DNA of 64,000 bases from Pseudomonas sp. MYb185 (GCF_002979975.1 NZ_PCQD01000002.1:1-64000), one strand, 5' to 3'; positions 41,345-51,672 are shown, counted from the stretch's first letter. Translations and numbers: made by a program. Notes: a model not told the origin generated them from the sequence alone.

Positions 41345-42270
41345 CCTCGGATCAGCGCCAGCCACAGCCAACCGGCCACCCCGCCCGCCAGCAGCATGCC
41401 GGCCAGACTCCAGCCCGACTGGCGCCGTAGCCGACGACTCAGATGCTCCTCATGATGATCGGACAGTAGAAACGGCAGGCCCCGGTGCGGCGGCTTGCCC
41501 AGCACATGCACCGCCGGCGCCTGGGCGGCGCTGTGCATCTGCCGCTGCGCCTCGCTGGCTGCAGCGGCGCGCACCTGCTCCCATTCCAGTTGATCGAGCT
41601 GCCCATCACGGTTGCGGTCAAAGCGCGCCAGCAGGTCGGCATAATCGGCCTTCCAGCTACTGATGACCTGCCGCGCGATCCGCTGTGGGTCCATGGCCTC
41701 GCGCCCGCCGCCGCGACTCTCGAACCAGCCCAAGGCATAGAGCACATCATCCTGCTGCAGCCATTCCTCGGTATAACGGTAGCGGCGTCCGAGCAACGCG
41801 CCCAGTACGCCGGTCTGCGCCCCGGTCGACAGCGGCCAGCGGCGGCGGCCCTCCCAGCGACGGCGCAGGCGCGGATGTATCTCCGCGTCCCTGGGCTGTA
41901 TCCAGCACTGGCCGGTATCATCGCGCAGCAGAAATGGTCGATCGGACACCCCGCGCTCGACGGTACGCCACTCCCGGCTGCGGCCACTGCGCCGATACTC
42001 CTCCACGGTGAAGCGGTACCACAGGCAGCTACGTCCGCCCAATGGCGATATCAACGGCGCATGTCCATCGGCATCCACCCGGCCATTCAGCTCAACCAGC
42101 CCCTGTGCCGCGGAACGGATCTTCGAAGTCGGCGTATCCTCTACCCAGCGGGCACGGCGCAGCCGGCTGAACATGCGATACAGCAACCACAGGGTCAGCA
42201 GCGAGGTGAGACCGGTGGCGATGGCATGGAAGGTGCTGGACAGGACCAGCCCACCGGGCAGCTCGATCAT
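41341..42270 (-). CDS. GIDE-type membrane protein with EF-hand-like insert
   Basis: 309 residues. An N-terminal helix (about 10-31), a soluble region resembling the bacterial GIDE (E3-ligase-like) domain family, and a C-terminal helix (about 284-305). Residues 218-229 (DRNRDGQLDQLE) form a near-perfect EF-hand calcium loop. There is no RING domain, so ligase activity is not implied. The ATG overlaps the stop of the LemA gene (ATGA). GIDE-LemA pairs are found in many bacteria; their function is unknown. Convergent with bifA, stops overlapping by four bases. Confidence 0.75.
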   Translation of the reverse strand: MIELPGGLVLSSTFHAIATGLTSLLTLWLLYRMFSRLRRARWVEDTPTSKIRSAAQGLVELNGRVDADGHAPLISPLGGRSCLWYRFTVEEYRRSGRSREWRTVERGVSDRPFLLRDDTGQCWIQPRDAEIHPRLRRRWEGRRRWPLSTGAQTGVLGALLGRRYRYTEEWLQQDDVLYALGWFESRGGGREAMDPQRIARQVISSWKADYADLLARFDRNRDGQLDQLEWEQVRAAAASEAQRQMHSAAQAPAVHVLGKPPHRGLPFLLSDHHEEHLSRRLRRQSGWSLAGMLLAGGVAGWLWLALIRG

Positions 42271-42848
42271 GAAAACAGCTGGCGAAGATTCACGTCGGCC
42301 TTTTCCGCCTCGGAGAACTGCAGCAGCTCGGCGGGCCGAAAGGAGAACAGACGCGCCACCAGCACATCGGGGAACTGTTCGATACGCACGTTGTTGATGT
42401 TCACCGCGGCGTTGTACAACTCACGCCGGTCGGCAATACCGCTTTCCAACCCGGAGATGCGCTGTTGCAGATGCTGAAATGAGCTATTGGCCTGCAATTG
42501 CGGATAGTTCTCCGCCAGCGCGAACAGTTGACCCAGACCGCTGCGCAGTGCGGTCTCGGCCTGGCCGAGCTGTTTCAGATCGGAGCGGTCGCGCGCCTGG
42601 CCGACCGCATTACGCGCACTGATCACTCGTTCCAGCGTCGCCTGCTCGTATTGCATGTACTGCCGGCAGGCCTCCACCAGCTTGGGCAGTTCCTCATGAC
42701 GCTGGCGCAACAGCACATCGATATTGGCCCAGGCGCGGCTGACGCCATGCTTGAGATTGACCAACTGGTTATACAGAGTGATGCCATAGATCAGCAGTAC
42801 CACCAGGGCTGCCACCAGCACAAATCCCGTTACATCGCTCCAGTCCAT
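42267..42848 (-). CDS. LemA family protein
   Basis: 193 residues with one N-terminal transmembrane helix (about 7-27) and a helical LemA domain: YNQLVNLKHGVSRAWANIDVLLRQRHEELPKLVE and YNAAVNINNVRIEQFPDVLVARLFSF are the family hallmarks. ATG 42848 follows AAGGAG. The long open frame back to 43295 is antisense to the efflux gene and is not used. The role is unknown; it probably works with the coupled GIDE protein at the membrane. Confidence 0.88.
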   Translation of the reverse strand: MDWSDVTGFVLVAALVVLLIYGITLYNQLVNLKHGVSRAWANIDVLLRQRHEELPKLVEACRQYMQYEQATLERVISARNAVGQARDRSDLKQLGQAETALRSGLGQLFALAENYPQLQANSSFQHLQQRISGLESGIADRRELYNAAVNINNVRIEQFPDVLVARLFSFRPAELLQFSEAEKADVNLRQLFS

Positions 42849-42995
42849 TTCACCGCACTCCTTTTTTTTGTGGCCAGAGACATTCCAGCGCTTTGTTTCA
42901 AATGCCAGACCCGGTAATCTTCGCACATAATTCAACAATAGCTGTACGGGGCGAAGGCAGATTTCGCTACCGTCATCATTGCAGGGCTGCTCTTC

Positions 42996-44108
42996 ATGCT
43001 GCGTAGACTCATCTTGATGCTGGTCGTGTTCATCCTTGTCGTGGCCGCCCTCGGGGCCTGGAAATTCTGGTCGATCAAGCAGCAGATAGCCGCTTTCACC
43101 GCTCCCAAGCCACCCATTCAGATCAGCGCCGCGCCAGCCGAGACCCTCGACTGGCAAAGCCGCCTGCCAGCCATTGGCACCTTGACCGCCCACCTCGGGG
43201 TGGAACTGACCGCGGAGATCTCCGGTACCGTCGAGCAGGTGCTGTTCGAGTCCGGCCAGCAGGTGCAGGCGGGGCAGAAACTGCTGGTCATGCATAACGC
43301 TGTCGAGCAGGCCAGCCTGGCCACCGCCGAGGCGCAGGTCACCCTGGCGCGCCTGGATTTCGACCGTCAGCAGAACCTGCTGCAGCGCCAGAGCATCTCC
43401 CAGGCACAGTTCGACCAGGCCAGCTCAACCCTGCGCCAGGCGCAGGCCCGGGCCGATGAGCTGCGCGCCATCCTGCAGAAGAAAACCATCAGCGCACCCT
43501 TCTCCGGGCGCATCGGCATCAGTCGGGTCGACCCCGGCGACTACCTTTCCCCCGGTACACTGATCGCCACGCTGCAGGACCTGTCCAGCCTGTATGTGGA
43601 CTTCAGCCTGGCGGAAAAGCACTACCCGCAGTTGACCACCGGGCAGCAGGTGGAACTGAGCGTGGCCGCCTTTGCCGATCAGACCTTCAGCGGTGAGATA
43701 ACCGCCATCAACCCGCGTGTCGATACCAGCACCCGTACACTGCTGGTGCGCGCCCGGGTGAGCAATCCCGAGGAGCAATTGCTGCCGGGCATGTTCGCCG
43801 AACTGAACGTCCTGCTGCCGGATATCCAGCCCCGGATCGTGATCCCGGAGACCGCGGTCAACTTCAGCCTCTACGGTCATTCGCTGTATGTGATCAAGCC
43901 AGCACCGGAGGCTGCCGAACAAGGTGAGCAGGATGCCGAACAGCCGGCCCTGCAGGTCGAACGGCGCTTCGTCACCACCGGTGAGCGACGTGCCGGCCAG
44001 GTTGTCGTGCTGCAAGGGCTGGAGGATGGCGAGCAGGTGGTCAGCGCCGGGCAACTGAAGCTGGATGACGGCTCAGCGGTCATCATCAATAACAGCAACC
44101 CCCTGTAA
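42996..44108 (+). CDS. mexV: RND efflux periplasmic adaptor (MexV-like)
   Basis: 370 residues. An N-terminal hydrophobic anchor (about 4-24) is followed by the HlyD/AcrA pattern: lipoyl half-motifs (VEQVLFESGQQVQAGQKLL and the later KTISAPFSGRIGISRVDPGDYLSPGTLI) flank a coiled hairpin, then a beta-barrel domain. It bridges the RND pump to an outer-membrane channel. It lacks the lipobox of MexA. In P. aeruginosa mexVW lies near sodB-bifA, which supports the assignment. No Shine-Dalgarno is obvious. Confidence 0.82.
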   Translation: MLRRLILMLVVFILVVAALGAWKFWSIKQQIAAFTAPKPPIQISAAPAETLDWQSRLPAIGTLTAHLGVELTAEISGTVEQVLFESGQQVQAGQKLLVMHNAVEQASLATAEAQVTLARLDFDRQQNLLQRQSISQAQFDQASSTLRQAQARADELRAILQKKTISAPFSGRIGISRVDPGDYLSPGTLIATLQDLSSLYVDFSLAEKHYPQLTTGQQVELSVAAFADQTFSGEITAINPRVDTSTRTLLVRARVSNPEEQLLPGMFAELNVLLPDIQPRIVIPETAVNFSLYGHSLYVIKPAPEAAEQGEQDAEQPALQVERRFVTTGERRAGQVVVLQGLEDGEQVVSAGQLKLDDGSAVIINNSNPL

Positions 44109-44119
44109 GGCTTCCGGAC

Positions 44120-47100
44120 ATGGCATTTACCGATATCTTCATCCGCCGTCCGGTGCTGGCCTCGGTGATCAGCCTGCTGATCATCCTGCTCGGCATGCAG
44201 GCCTTCAACAGCCTCACCGTGCGCCAGTATCCGGAAATGGAAAACGCGCTGATCACGGTTACCACCTCTTATCCGGGTGCCAATGCCGAAGTGATCCAGG
44301 GCTATATCACCCAGCCGATCCAGCAGAGCCTGGCCAGCGCCGAAGGCGTCGACTACATCAGCTCGGTGAGCCGGCAGAACTTCTCGGTGATCCAGATCCA
44401 TGCCCGTCTCGGGGTGGACACCGACCGGCTGTTCACCGATGTGATGTCGAAGACCGCCGAGGTGCGCAACCAGCTGCCAGCCGAGGCCCAGGAGCCGGTG
44501 ATCAGCCGCCAGGCGGCTGATACCACCTCGCTGATGTACATGAGCTTCTACAGCGAGACCCTGAGCAATCCGCAGATCACCGACTACCTGTCGCGCATCG
44601 TGCAACCGCGGCTGGCGACCCTGCCCGGCATCGCCGAGGCCGCCATCCTTGGCCGCCAGACCTTCGCCATGCGCCTGTGGCTGGACCCGGTGCGCATGGG
44701 CGCTCTGGGGGTGACCGCCAGCGACGTCAATCAGGCAGTCCGACGCTACAACTTTCTCGCCGCCGCCGGAGAGACCAAGGGCGAGTATGTGGTTACCAGC
44801 GTCAACGCCTTCACCGACCTGCAGGACCCCGAGGAGTTCGCCGCTATCCCGGTACGCACCGATGGCGACAATCGGGTCCTGATCGGCGATATCGCACGGG
44901 TCGAGATGGGCGCCGAAAGCTACGACGCCATCAGCTTCTTCAATGGCGTGCCGTCGGTGTATATCGGCATCGAGGGCACCACCACCTCCAACCCGCTGGA
45001 TGTGATCGCCGAGGTGCGCGCGGCGCTGCCGGAGATCGAGGCGCAACTGCCACCTGAGTTGAAACTGTCGATCGCCTACGATGCCACCGTCTTCATCCAG
45101 GCCTCCATCGACGAGGTGATCAAGACCCTGATCGAGGCGGTGATCATCGTCATCATCGTGGTGTTCCTGTTCCTCGGCTCGGTGCGCTCGGTGATCATCC
45201 CGGTGGTAACCATTCCGCTGTCGATGATCGGCGTGCTGTTCTTCATGCAACTGATGGGTTACTCGATCAACCTGCTGACGCTGCTGGCCCTGGTGCTGGC
45301 CATCGGGCTGGTGGTGGATGATGCCATCGTGGTGGTGGAGAACATCCACCGGCATATCGAGGAGGGTCAGCCGCCCTACCAGGCAGCGCTGCATGGTGCG
45401 CGGGAGATCGCCATGCCGGTGGTGGCGATGACCATCACCCTGGCGGCGGTGTATGCGCCGATCGGTTTTCTGCAAGGCATCACCGGCGCGCTGTTCAAGG
45501 AGTTCGCCTTCACCCTGGCCGGTTCGGTGATCATCTCCGGCATCGTCGCCCTGACCCTGTCACCGATGATGTGCTCGCGCCTGCTGCGCCCGGCGCATGC
45601 CTCGCGCGGCCTCGCAGCCCGCCTGGACCATCTGTTCAATGCCCTGCAGCAGCGCTACCAGCGCACCCTGCACAGCAGCATGGATACCCGCGGCGTGACC
45701 ATGACCTTCGGCGTGCTGGTACTGCTGCTGATTCCGGCATTGCTGATGTTCACCCGCAGCGAGCTGGCGCCCGAGGAAGACCAGAGTTTCATCTTCATGC
45801 TGGCCAACGCGCCGAAGACCGCCAACCTGGAGTACCTGACCCATTACACCGATGAACTGAACCGGCGCCTCAAGGAGTTCGACGAATACGAGGGACATTT
45901 CCAGATCAACGGTATCGACGGTGTCCAGAGTGGCGTCGGCGGCTTCATTCTCACCCCCTGGGACCAGCGTGAGCTCGGCCAGAAGGAGTTGCTGCCGAAG
46001 GTCCAGAGCAGCCTGGATGAAATCGCCGGCCTGCAGGTGTTCGCCTTCAACGTGCCGGCGCTGCCCGGAGCCGGTGAGGGCCTGCCCCTGCAGTTCGTCA
46101 TCGGTACCCCGGGCGATTACGAAACCCTGCTGCAGGTCACCGAACGCGTTGCCGAACGGGCCACGGAAAGTGGCAAGTTCGCTTTTCTGGATGTGGACCT
46201 GGCCTTCGACAAGCCGGAGATCGCCCTGGAAATATCCCGCGAGAAGGCCGCACAGATGGACGTGGCCATGGAAGACATTGGCATCACCCTGGCGTCGCTG
46301 CTCGGCGAGGGCGAAATCAATCGCTTCAGCATCGAGGGCCGCAGCTATCGGGTCATCGCCCAGGTGGAACGGGCCTACCGGGACAACAGCAGTTGGCTGA
46401 ACCAGTATCAGGTGCGTAACCGTCAGGGTGAAATGTTGCCACTGGGCTCTCTGATCAGTGCCAGCGAACATGCCCGCCCCACTCAGCTGAACCAGTTCCA
46501 GCAGCTCAATGCCGCCCGCATCCAGGGCGTACCCCTGGTCAGCATGGGTGAAGCGCTGGCCACCCTGGAGCAGATCGCCAGGGAGGAACTGCCGCTGGGC
46601 TACACGATGGACTATGCCGGCGCCTCACGGCAATTCAAGCAGGAAGGCGCCGAACTGTATGTCACCTTCGCCCTGGCGCTGGCGTTGATCTACCTGGTAC
46701 TGGCTGCGCAGTTCGAAAGTTTCCGCGATCCGCTGGTGATCCTGGTCACCGTGCCACTGTCGATCTGCGGCGCGCTGGTGCCGCTGTTCCTGGGAATCTC
46801 CAGCATGAACATCTATACCCAGGTCGGGCTGGTAACCCTGATCGGAGTCATCAGCAAGCACGGTATCCTGATCGTCGAGTTCGCCAACCAGTTGCAGCGC
46901 GAGAAGGGCCTGGGTGTGCGCGAGGCGGTGGAGGCGGCGGCGGCCATCCGTCTGCGGCCGGTACTGATGACCACCGCGGCCATGGTGTTCGCCATGGTTC
47001 CTTTGCTGTTGGCGCGGGGCGCCGGTGCGGTGAGCCGATTCGATATCGGCGTGGTGATCGCCAGCGGCCTGACCATAGGCACGCTGTTCACCCTGTTCGT

Positions 47101-47176
47101 GCTCCCAGCGGTGTATGTGGCGATCAGTGGCAAGGCCAAGACGCAGCAGCTGGATGCACCTCAGGTGGCGCCATGA
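44120..47176 (+). CDS. mexW: RND efflux transporter (MexW-like)
   Basis: 1018 residues with the RND architecture of twelve helices and two large periplasmic loops. The N-terminus MAFTDIFIRRPVLASVISLLI and GLVVDDAIVVVENIHRH (proton-relay aspartates in helix 4) are characteristic. It would export toxic compounds using the proton gradient. No outer-membrane channel gene follows, so it probably uses a shared one such as OprM. 11 bases separate it from the adaptor gene. Substrates cannot be predicted from sequence. Confidence 0.88.
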   Translation: MAFTDIFIRRPVLASVISLLIILLGMQAFNSLTVRQYPEMENALITVTTSYPGANAEVIQGYITQPIQQSLASAEGVDYISSVSRQNFSVIQIHARLGVDTDRLFTDVMSKTAEVRNQLPAEAQEPVISRQAADTTSLMYMSFYSETLSNPQITDYLSRIVQPRLATLPGIAEAAILGRQTFAMRLWLDPVRMGALGVTASDVNQAVRRYNFLAAAGETKGEYVVTSVNAFTDLQDPEEFAAIPVRTDGDNRVLIGDIARVEMGAESYDAISFFNGVPSVYIGIEGTTTSNPLDVIAEVRAALPEIEAQLPPELKLSIAYDATVFIQASIDEVIKTLIEAVIIVIIVVFLFLGSVRSVIIPVVTIPLSMIGVLFFMQLMGYSINLLTLLALVLAIGLVVDDAIVVVENIHRHIEEGQPPYQAALHGAREIAMPVVAMTITLAAVYAPIGFLQGITGALFKEFAFTLAGSVIISGIVALTLSPMMCSRLLRPAHASRGLAARLDHLFNALQQRYQRTLHSSMDTRGVTMTFGVLVLLLIPALLMFTRSELAPEEDQSFIFMLANAPKTANLEYLTHYTDELNRRLKEFDEYEGHFQINGIDGVQSGVGGFILTPWDQRELGQKELLPKVQSSLDEIAGLQVFAFNVPALPGAGEGLPLQFVIGTPGDYETLLQVTERVAERATESGKFAFLDVDLAFDKPEIALEISREKAAQMDVAMEDIGITLASLLGEGEINRFSIEGRSYRVIAQVERAYRDNSSWLNQYQVRNRQGEMLPLGSLISASEHARPTQLNQFQQLNAARIQGVPLVSMGEALATLEQIAREELPLGYTMDYAGASRQFKQEGAELYVTFALALALIYLVLAAQFESFRDPLVILVTVPLSICGALVPLFLGISSMNIYTQVGLVTLIGVISKHGILIVEFANQLQREKGLGVREAVEAAAAIRLRPVLMTTAAMVFAMVPLLLARGAGAVSRFDIGVVIASGLTIGTLFTLFVLPAVYVAISGKAKTQQLDAPQVAP

Positions 47177-47207
47177 GTGAGTGTCGCGGATAACGCAGCG
47201 CCATGAA

Positions 47208-47240
47208 CGACAACGGGAATCCACTGGATTCCCGTTGTCG
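47208..47240. terminator. Stem-loop between convergent mexW and rpoS
   Basis: CGACAACGGGAAT (47208-47220) and ATTCCCGTTGTCG (47228-47240) are perfect 13-base arms. T runs are lacking on both sides, so it is a weak intrinsic terminator or a 3' mRNA cap structure for rpoS. Confidence 0.6.
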
Positions 47241-47259
47241 GATGCTCAGACCGAGCGAG

Positions 47260-48252
47260 TCACTGGAACAGCGACTCCCCGCTCAGGCCGTGCTGCTCGA
47301 AGATATCGCGCAGCCGCTTGAGCGCCTCGACCTGAATCTGCCGTACCCGCTCACGGGTCAGGCCGATCTCCCGGCCCACCTCTTCCAGGGTGCTGCTTTC
47401 ATGTCCGCGCAGACCAAAGCGCCGGGTAACCACCTCACGCTGCTTTTCGCTGAGCTCCGACAGCCATTTGTCGATACTGGCGTTCAGATCCTCGTCCTGC
47501 AGCAGATCGCTGGGATCGCCGGCCATCTCATCCGGCAGCGTATCGAGCAACGTCTTGTCCGAGTCGGCGCCCAGCGGCACATCCACCGAAGCTACCCGCT
47601 CGTTCAGCCCGAGCATGCGCTTGACGTCCTCTACCGGGCGATCGAGCAAATGGGCGATCTCCTCAGGGGTAGGCTCATGGTCGAGCTTCTGGGTCAACTC
47701 ACGGGCGGCGCGCAGGTAGATATTCAGTTCCTTGACCACATGGATCGGCAACCGTATGGTCCGGGTCTGATTCATGATCGCCCGTTCGATGGTCTGGCGA
47801 ATCCACCAGGTGGCATAAGTGGAGAAACGAAAGCCGCGTTCGGGGTCGAACTTTTCCACCGCGCGGATCAGGCCGAGGTTGCCCTCTTCGATCAGGTCCA
47901 GCAGGGCCAGGCCGCGGTTGACGTAGCGGCGGGCAATCTTGACCACCAGCCGCAGGTTGCTCTCGATCATGCGCTTGCGGCCGGCGGCATCGCCCTTCTG
48001 GGCCAGCCGGGCGAAGTAGACTTCCTCCTCTGGCGTGAGCAGAGGCGAGAAACCGATTTCGTTGAGGTACATCTGGGTGGGATCGAGTTGTCGGGTGAAC
48101 TCGAATGCGTTTTCGCGCTGATGATTGCGAGGAGTCGTCACCCGGGTCCGGGCTGGTTCGTGCGTATCGTCGCAGGTATCGAGCCTGACCTGGTCCACTA
48201 GCTCCGTATCGTCGCTGGTGTGCCGATCAGGTGCATTATTATTAACTGCCAT
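47260..48252 (-). CDS. rpoS: RNA polymerase sigma factor RpoS (sigma-38)
   Basis: 330 residues (P. aeruginosa RpoS is about 334). The stationary-phase and general stress sigma factor. Regions 1.2 to 4.2 are visible: [52 protein letters not shown] (region 2), and [26 protein letters not shown] (region 4 helix-turn-helix). ATG 48252 is preferred to 48258 because GGGG then lies seven bases away. Downstream of nlpD, in which the main rpoS promoter often lies. Confidence 0.97.
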   Translation of the reverse strand: MAVNNNAPDRHTSDDTELVDQVRLDTCDDTHEPARTRVTTPRNHQRENAFEFTRQLDPTQMYLNEIGFSPLLTPEEEVYFARLAQKGDAAGRKRMIESNLRLVVKIARRYVNRGLALLDLIEEGNLGLIRAVEKFDPERGFRFSTYATWWIRQTIERAIMNQTRTIRLPIHVVKELNIYLRAARELTQKLDHEPTPEEIAHLLDRPVEDVKRMLGLNERVASVDVPLGADSDKTLLDTLPDEMAGDPSDLLQDEDLNASIDKWLSELSEKQREVVTRRFGLRGHESSTLEEVGREIGLTRERVRQIQVEALKRLRDIFEQHGLSGESLFQ

Positions 48253-48424
48253 GTGCATGCCCCATCTTCAGTCGAAACACGATCGGATTGCGCCATGCAA
48301 TCCGGTGCGCGTCAGTCTCCGCTGACTACCGCCGGGAATGACAACCCCGCCTCGCCATTCCGATGCTTCCTGCAGTGTGCCTGGAAACTATGACAATGCT
48401 GATACAGTTTTGTTTTGAACAAGT

Positions 48425-49267
48425 TCACAATTTGGGCAAATAGCCAAGCGGATCCACGGGTTGACCACGACGACGGATTTCAAAGTGCAACTTGACCCTG
48501 TCGGTGCCACTGCTGCCCATTTCAGCGATCTGCTGCCCAACCTTGACCTGCTCTCCTTCCTTTACCAGCAAACGGCTGTTGTGAGCGTATGCGCTGAGAT
48601 AATTTTCATCATGCTTGATGATGATCATGTCCCCATAACCGATCAGCCCTCGCCCCGCGTACACCACCGAGCCGTTTGCCGCGGCTTTCACAGGCTGACC
48701 CAATTGACCGGCAATATCAATCCCTTTATTCAAACTGGCGTTCGACTGGAAACGCGCAATCAACGGGCCTTGGGCAGGCCATTGCCAGCCGGTAAGCGCA
48801 GCGGGGGCAGCAGTGGTTGCCGGATTTTTTGTAACAGCTTGTGTCTGAGCGGGACGGGAACTGGGCGCCGGAGCAGGTGCCGGCGTGGCCGGACGCGACT
48901 GTACCGGGGTTCCGGCAGGCGGCCTCGAGGCGGTGACCGGCGTGCCAGGGCGGCTGGCACTGGCATGGGTAGCGCCTGAGCGACTTGCCAGGCTGATGCG
49001 CTGCCCGGGATAGATGGTGAACGGCTCGCGCAGACCATTATTCGCGGCCAGCGCTTTCCAGTCCCAACCATAGCGGAAGGCGATCGAATACAGCGTCTCA
49101 CCACGCTGAACGACATGGGCGCCACTGGTGACCTGTGCGGCGCGGTTGCTGCCGCGGCTGCGGTCGTCCACCGGCACCGTGCCCGCGGGACCCGCGCAGC
49201 CAGCCAGCAGCGCCACCACGAGCATGACTGCGGGTAATCCAGCGCTGCCGATACTCCATTGCCTCAC
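48425..49267 (-). CDS. nlpD: NlpD lipoprotein, LysM plus degenerate M23 amidase activator
   Basis: 280 residues from GTG 49267, which follows GGGGGG and gives a lipoprotein signal with lipobox LLAGC (Cys24). A LysM domain (about 52-96, HVVQRGETLYSIAFRYGWDW) precedes a Pro/Ala-rich linker and an M23 fold. The M23 metal site is broken (NKGID instead of HxGxD-type; KLHFE instead of HxH), as in NlpD proteins that activate amidases rather than cut peptidoglycan. The frame upstream to 49342 would remove the lipobox context. Confidence 0.93.
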   Translation of the reverse strand: MRQWSIGSAGLPAVMLVVALLAGCAGPAGTVPVDDRSRGSNRAAQVTSGAHVVQRGETLYSIAFRYGWDWKALAANNGLREPFTIYPGQRISLASRSGATHASASRPGTPVTASRPPAGTPVQSRPATPAPAPAPSSRPAQTQAVTKNPATTAAPAALTGWQWPAQGPLIARFQSNASLNKGIDIAGQLGQPVKAAANGSVVYAGRGLIGYGDMIIIKHDENYLSAYAHNSRLLVKEGEQVKVGQQIAEMGSSGTDRVKLHFEIRRRGQPVDPLGYLPKL

Positions 49268-49311
49268 AGTCGTCCCCCCTGTTCGGTTCGGGCAAATCCC
49301 TGGCCGGTCAT

Positions 49312-50250
49312 TCAGTGCTGACGCATACGCTGACCGATCCACTCCAGGGCCAGCACCAGGATAATCGCCAGCAGCATCAAACCCAAGCCAGCGACCCAGT
49401 AGGAAGGCTCCCCGGTCAGGCTTTCATAGTTGCCCGGCAGCAGGTTGCTCTGCTGCATCGGCTCCATCAGACCCTTGCTGTTTTCGCGCCAGCTCAGCGT
49501 CTGCTTCCATGGCCAGACCTTGTTCAGTGAACCTATCAGCAGGCCGGTGGCCACGGCCATGGTGGCATTGCGCGCACGCAGCAACAACCAGGACACCAGC
49601 CGCGAGAAACTCAGCAACCCCACCACACAGCCCAGCGCGAACACCGCCAGCAGCGCCAGATCGAAGGATCTGACCGCCCCCAGTATGGTCGCATACAGCC
49701 CCAGCAGCACCAGCACGAAGCTGCCCGAGATGCCCGGCAGGATCATCGCACAGATGGCAATCGATCCCGCCAGGAAGATCATCAGCGGCGTTACCGACCA
49801 TTGCAGTGGCCCAGCCACGGTGATCATGTAGGCAAAGCCGGCTCCCAGCGCTGTCAGCAGCAGCATCCAGACATTCCAGCGCCGCACTTCCCGGCCGACC
49901 ACATACACCGAGACCAGGATCAGTCCGAAGAAGAATGACCAGATCAATCCCGGATGCGCTTCAAGCAGGTAGCCGATCAGGTTGGCAAAGGCGGCAATGC
50001 TGGTCAGGATACCGGCCAGCAGCGATACCAGAAAAGTACCATCGATGGCCTGCCAGGCTTCCCGCACCCGCCCGCGCACCAACCACAGCAACTTGTCCGG
50101 GGTGCAGGCGCTGATCGCCGCCAGCAGGCGCTCATAGACACCGGCGATCAGCGCGATGGTGCCACCGGAAACACCCGGCACCACATCGGCGGCGCCCATG
50201 GCCATGCCCTTGAAGAAGATCAGCACATATTCCGAGAAGAGGCGATTCAA
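49312..50250 (-). CDS. DUF368 family polytopic membrane protein
   Basis: 312 residues with about eight to nine transmembrane helices. The N-terminal [31 protein letters not shown] is the DUF368 signature. DUF368 relatives have been linked to undecaprenyl phosphate recycling, but this member's function is not established here. The start is TTG 50250, inside the pcm stop (TTGA), which keeps the full first helix; the next ATG would lose it. Translational coupling to pcm is likely. Confidence 0.88.
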   Translation of the reverse strand: MNRLFSEYVLIFFKGMAMGAADVVPGVSGGTIALIAGVYERLLAAISACTPDKLLWLVRGRVREAWQAIDGTFLVSLLAGILTSIAAFANLIGYLLEAHPGLIWSFFFGLILVSVYVVGREVRRWNVWMLLLTALGAGFAYMITVAGPLQWSVTPLMIFLAGSIAICAMILPGISGSFVLVLLGLYATILGAVRSFDLALLAVFALGCVVGLLSFSRLVSWLLLRARNATMAVATGLLIGSLNKVWPWKQTLSWRENSKGLMEPMQQSNLLPGNYESLTGEPSYWVAGLGLMLLAIILVLALEWIGQRMRQH

Positions 50251-50900
50251 AAGCGTATGGCTCCTGTCAGTAAAGGGACAAAACGTACCGGTTCGACCTG
50301 CTGGCGGATGAATTGATCCCCTTCCCGGGTCACCAGGGTGAGAAATTGTTCGCGCTCACCCACTGGAATCACCATGCGCCCGCCTTCGGCCAGTTGCCCC
50401 AGCAGTTCATTGGGCACCTCGGCCGGGGCTGCGGTGACCAGGATCGCGTCATAGGGGCCGTACTGCGGCCAACCCCAGTTGCCGTCGGCATGGCGGAACA
50501 CCACATTGCGGATGTCGATATCCTTCAATACCGCCTTGGCCCGCTCCTGCAGCGGCAGAATGCGCTCGACACTGAACACCCGCTCCACCACCTGGGCCAG
50601 GATCGCTGTCTGATAGCCTGAACCGGTGCCGACCTCCAGCACCTTGTCCAGCGGCCCACCGCCCAGCAGCAGCTCGGTCATCCGCGCCACTATGTAGGGC
50701 TGCGACAGCGTCTGGTTATGCCCTATGGGCAGCGCGGTATCCTCATAGGCGCGGTGCGCCAGCGCTTCATCGACAAACAGGTGCCGGGGTGTACGGCGAA
50801 TGGCTTCCAGTACATGCAGATTGCGGATGCCCTCTTCGAACAGCCGTTCGAGCAACCGCTCGCGGGTGCGCTGCGAAGTCATGCCGATACCGCTTTTCAT
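50247..50900 (-). CDS. pcm: Protein-L-isoaspartate O-methyltransferase
   Basis: 217 residues from ATG 50900; a GTG at 50915 and an ATG at 50882 ([10 protein letters not shown]) are alternatives. It repairs isoaspartyl residues in aged proteins using S-adenosylmethionine. Motifs: [38 protein letters not shown] (SAM binding) and GRMVIPVG. It lies in the conserved truD-surE-pcm-nlpD-rpoS string. The start region overlaps or abuts the surE stop at 50908. Confidence 0.94.
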   Translation of the reverse strand: MKSGIGMTSQRTRERLLERLFEEGIRNLHVLEAIRRTPRHLFVDEALAHRAYEDTALPIGHNQTLSQPYIVARMTELLLGGGPLDKVLEVGTGSGYQTAILAQVVERVFSVERILPLQERAKAVLKDIDIRNVVFRHADGNWGWPQYGPYDAILVTAAPAEVPNELLGQLAEGGRMVIPVGEREQFLTLVTREGDQFIRQQVEPVRFVPLLTGAIRF

Positions 50901-50907
50901 CAGGTCT

Positions 50908-51672
50908 TCACGCACCGTGCAACACCCTCAGATCGCCCAGCCAGCCATCCAGGTGATCGAACACCTCATAGTGCGTCTTGTCGATACGCAACGGTGTCAC
51001 CGAGACATAACCTTGCATCACCGCATTGAAATCGGTTCCCTCTCCGCCATCCTCGGCGTCCCCGGCCACCGATATCCAGTAGCCCTCCTTGCCCCGCGGG
51101 TCGGTCCACTTGACCGGCTTGGCGGCGCGCTCGCGGTGCCCCAGGCGGGTCAGCACTATGCCCTTGATGCGTTCGAGCGGCAGGTTGGGAATGTTCACGT
51201 TGAGGATGGTACGCGGCGGCAGTTCCAGCTGGCCGTGGGCCTCGACCAGGGTACGAGCAATGGCGGCGGCCGCGGGCAGGTTGTCCGGTTGCCGGCTGAC
51301 CAGCGAGAAAGCCATCGCCGGCTGTGCCAGGAAACGCCCTTCCAGCGCCGCCGCTACGGTCCCCGAATACAACACATCGTCACCCAGGTTGGCACCCAGG
51401 TTGATACCGGAGACCACCATGTCGACGCTGTCGGCGAACAGCGAGTTGACGCCCAGGTGCACACAGTCGGTGGGCGTGCCATTGAGGCCGACGAAGCCGT
51501 TCTCCAGATAGAACGGCCGCAGCGGCTTGTCCAGGGTCAGCGCGCTGCTGGCGCCGCTGCGGTCTTCGTGGGGGGCGACCACCACGCAATCCGCATAGTC
51601 ATCCAGGGCACCATGCAGGGCCTTCAGGCCCGGCGCCAGAACACCATCATCATTGGCAATGAGAATACGCAT
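50908..51672 (-). CDS. surE: 5'/3'-nucleotidase SurE
   Basis: 254 residues. A metal-dependent nucleotidase linked to stationary-phase survival. The N-terminal [19 protein letters not shown] holds the catalytic NDD, with [21 protein letters not shown] and [22 protein letters not shown] following. Its ATG overlaps the truD stop (TGATG). Confidence 0.96.
   Translation of the reverse strand: MRILIANDDGVLAPGLKALHGALDDYADCVVVAPHEDRSGASSALTLDKPLRPFYLENGFVGLNGTPTDCVHLGVNSLFADSVDMVVSGINLGANLGDDVLYSGTVAAALEGRFLAQPAMAFSLVSRQPDNLPAAAAIARTLVEAHGQLELPPRTILNVNIPNLPLERIKGIVLTRLGHRERAAKPVKWTDPRGKEGYWISVAGDAEDGGEGTDFNAVMQGYVSVTPLRIDKTHYEVFDHLDGWLGDLRVLHGA

Noticed and set aside
43877-45475. Long frame opposite the mexVW genes
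   Set aside because: His/Asp/Gln-rich shadow spanning the boundary of two real genes.
47177-47259. RsmZ-type small RNA downstream of rpoS
   Set aside because: The spacer is only 83 bases, holds one stem-loop and lacks repeated GGA hairpins.
50882-50915. GTG at 50915 as the pcm start
   Set aside because: It overlaps the surE stop and lacks a ribosome-binding site; ATG 50900 has a better one and ATG 50882 matches the family N-terminus as well.
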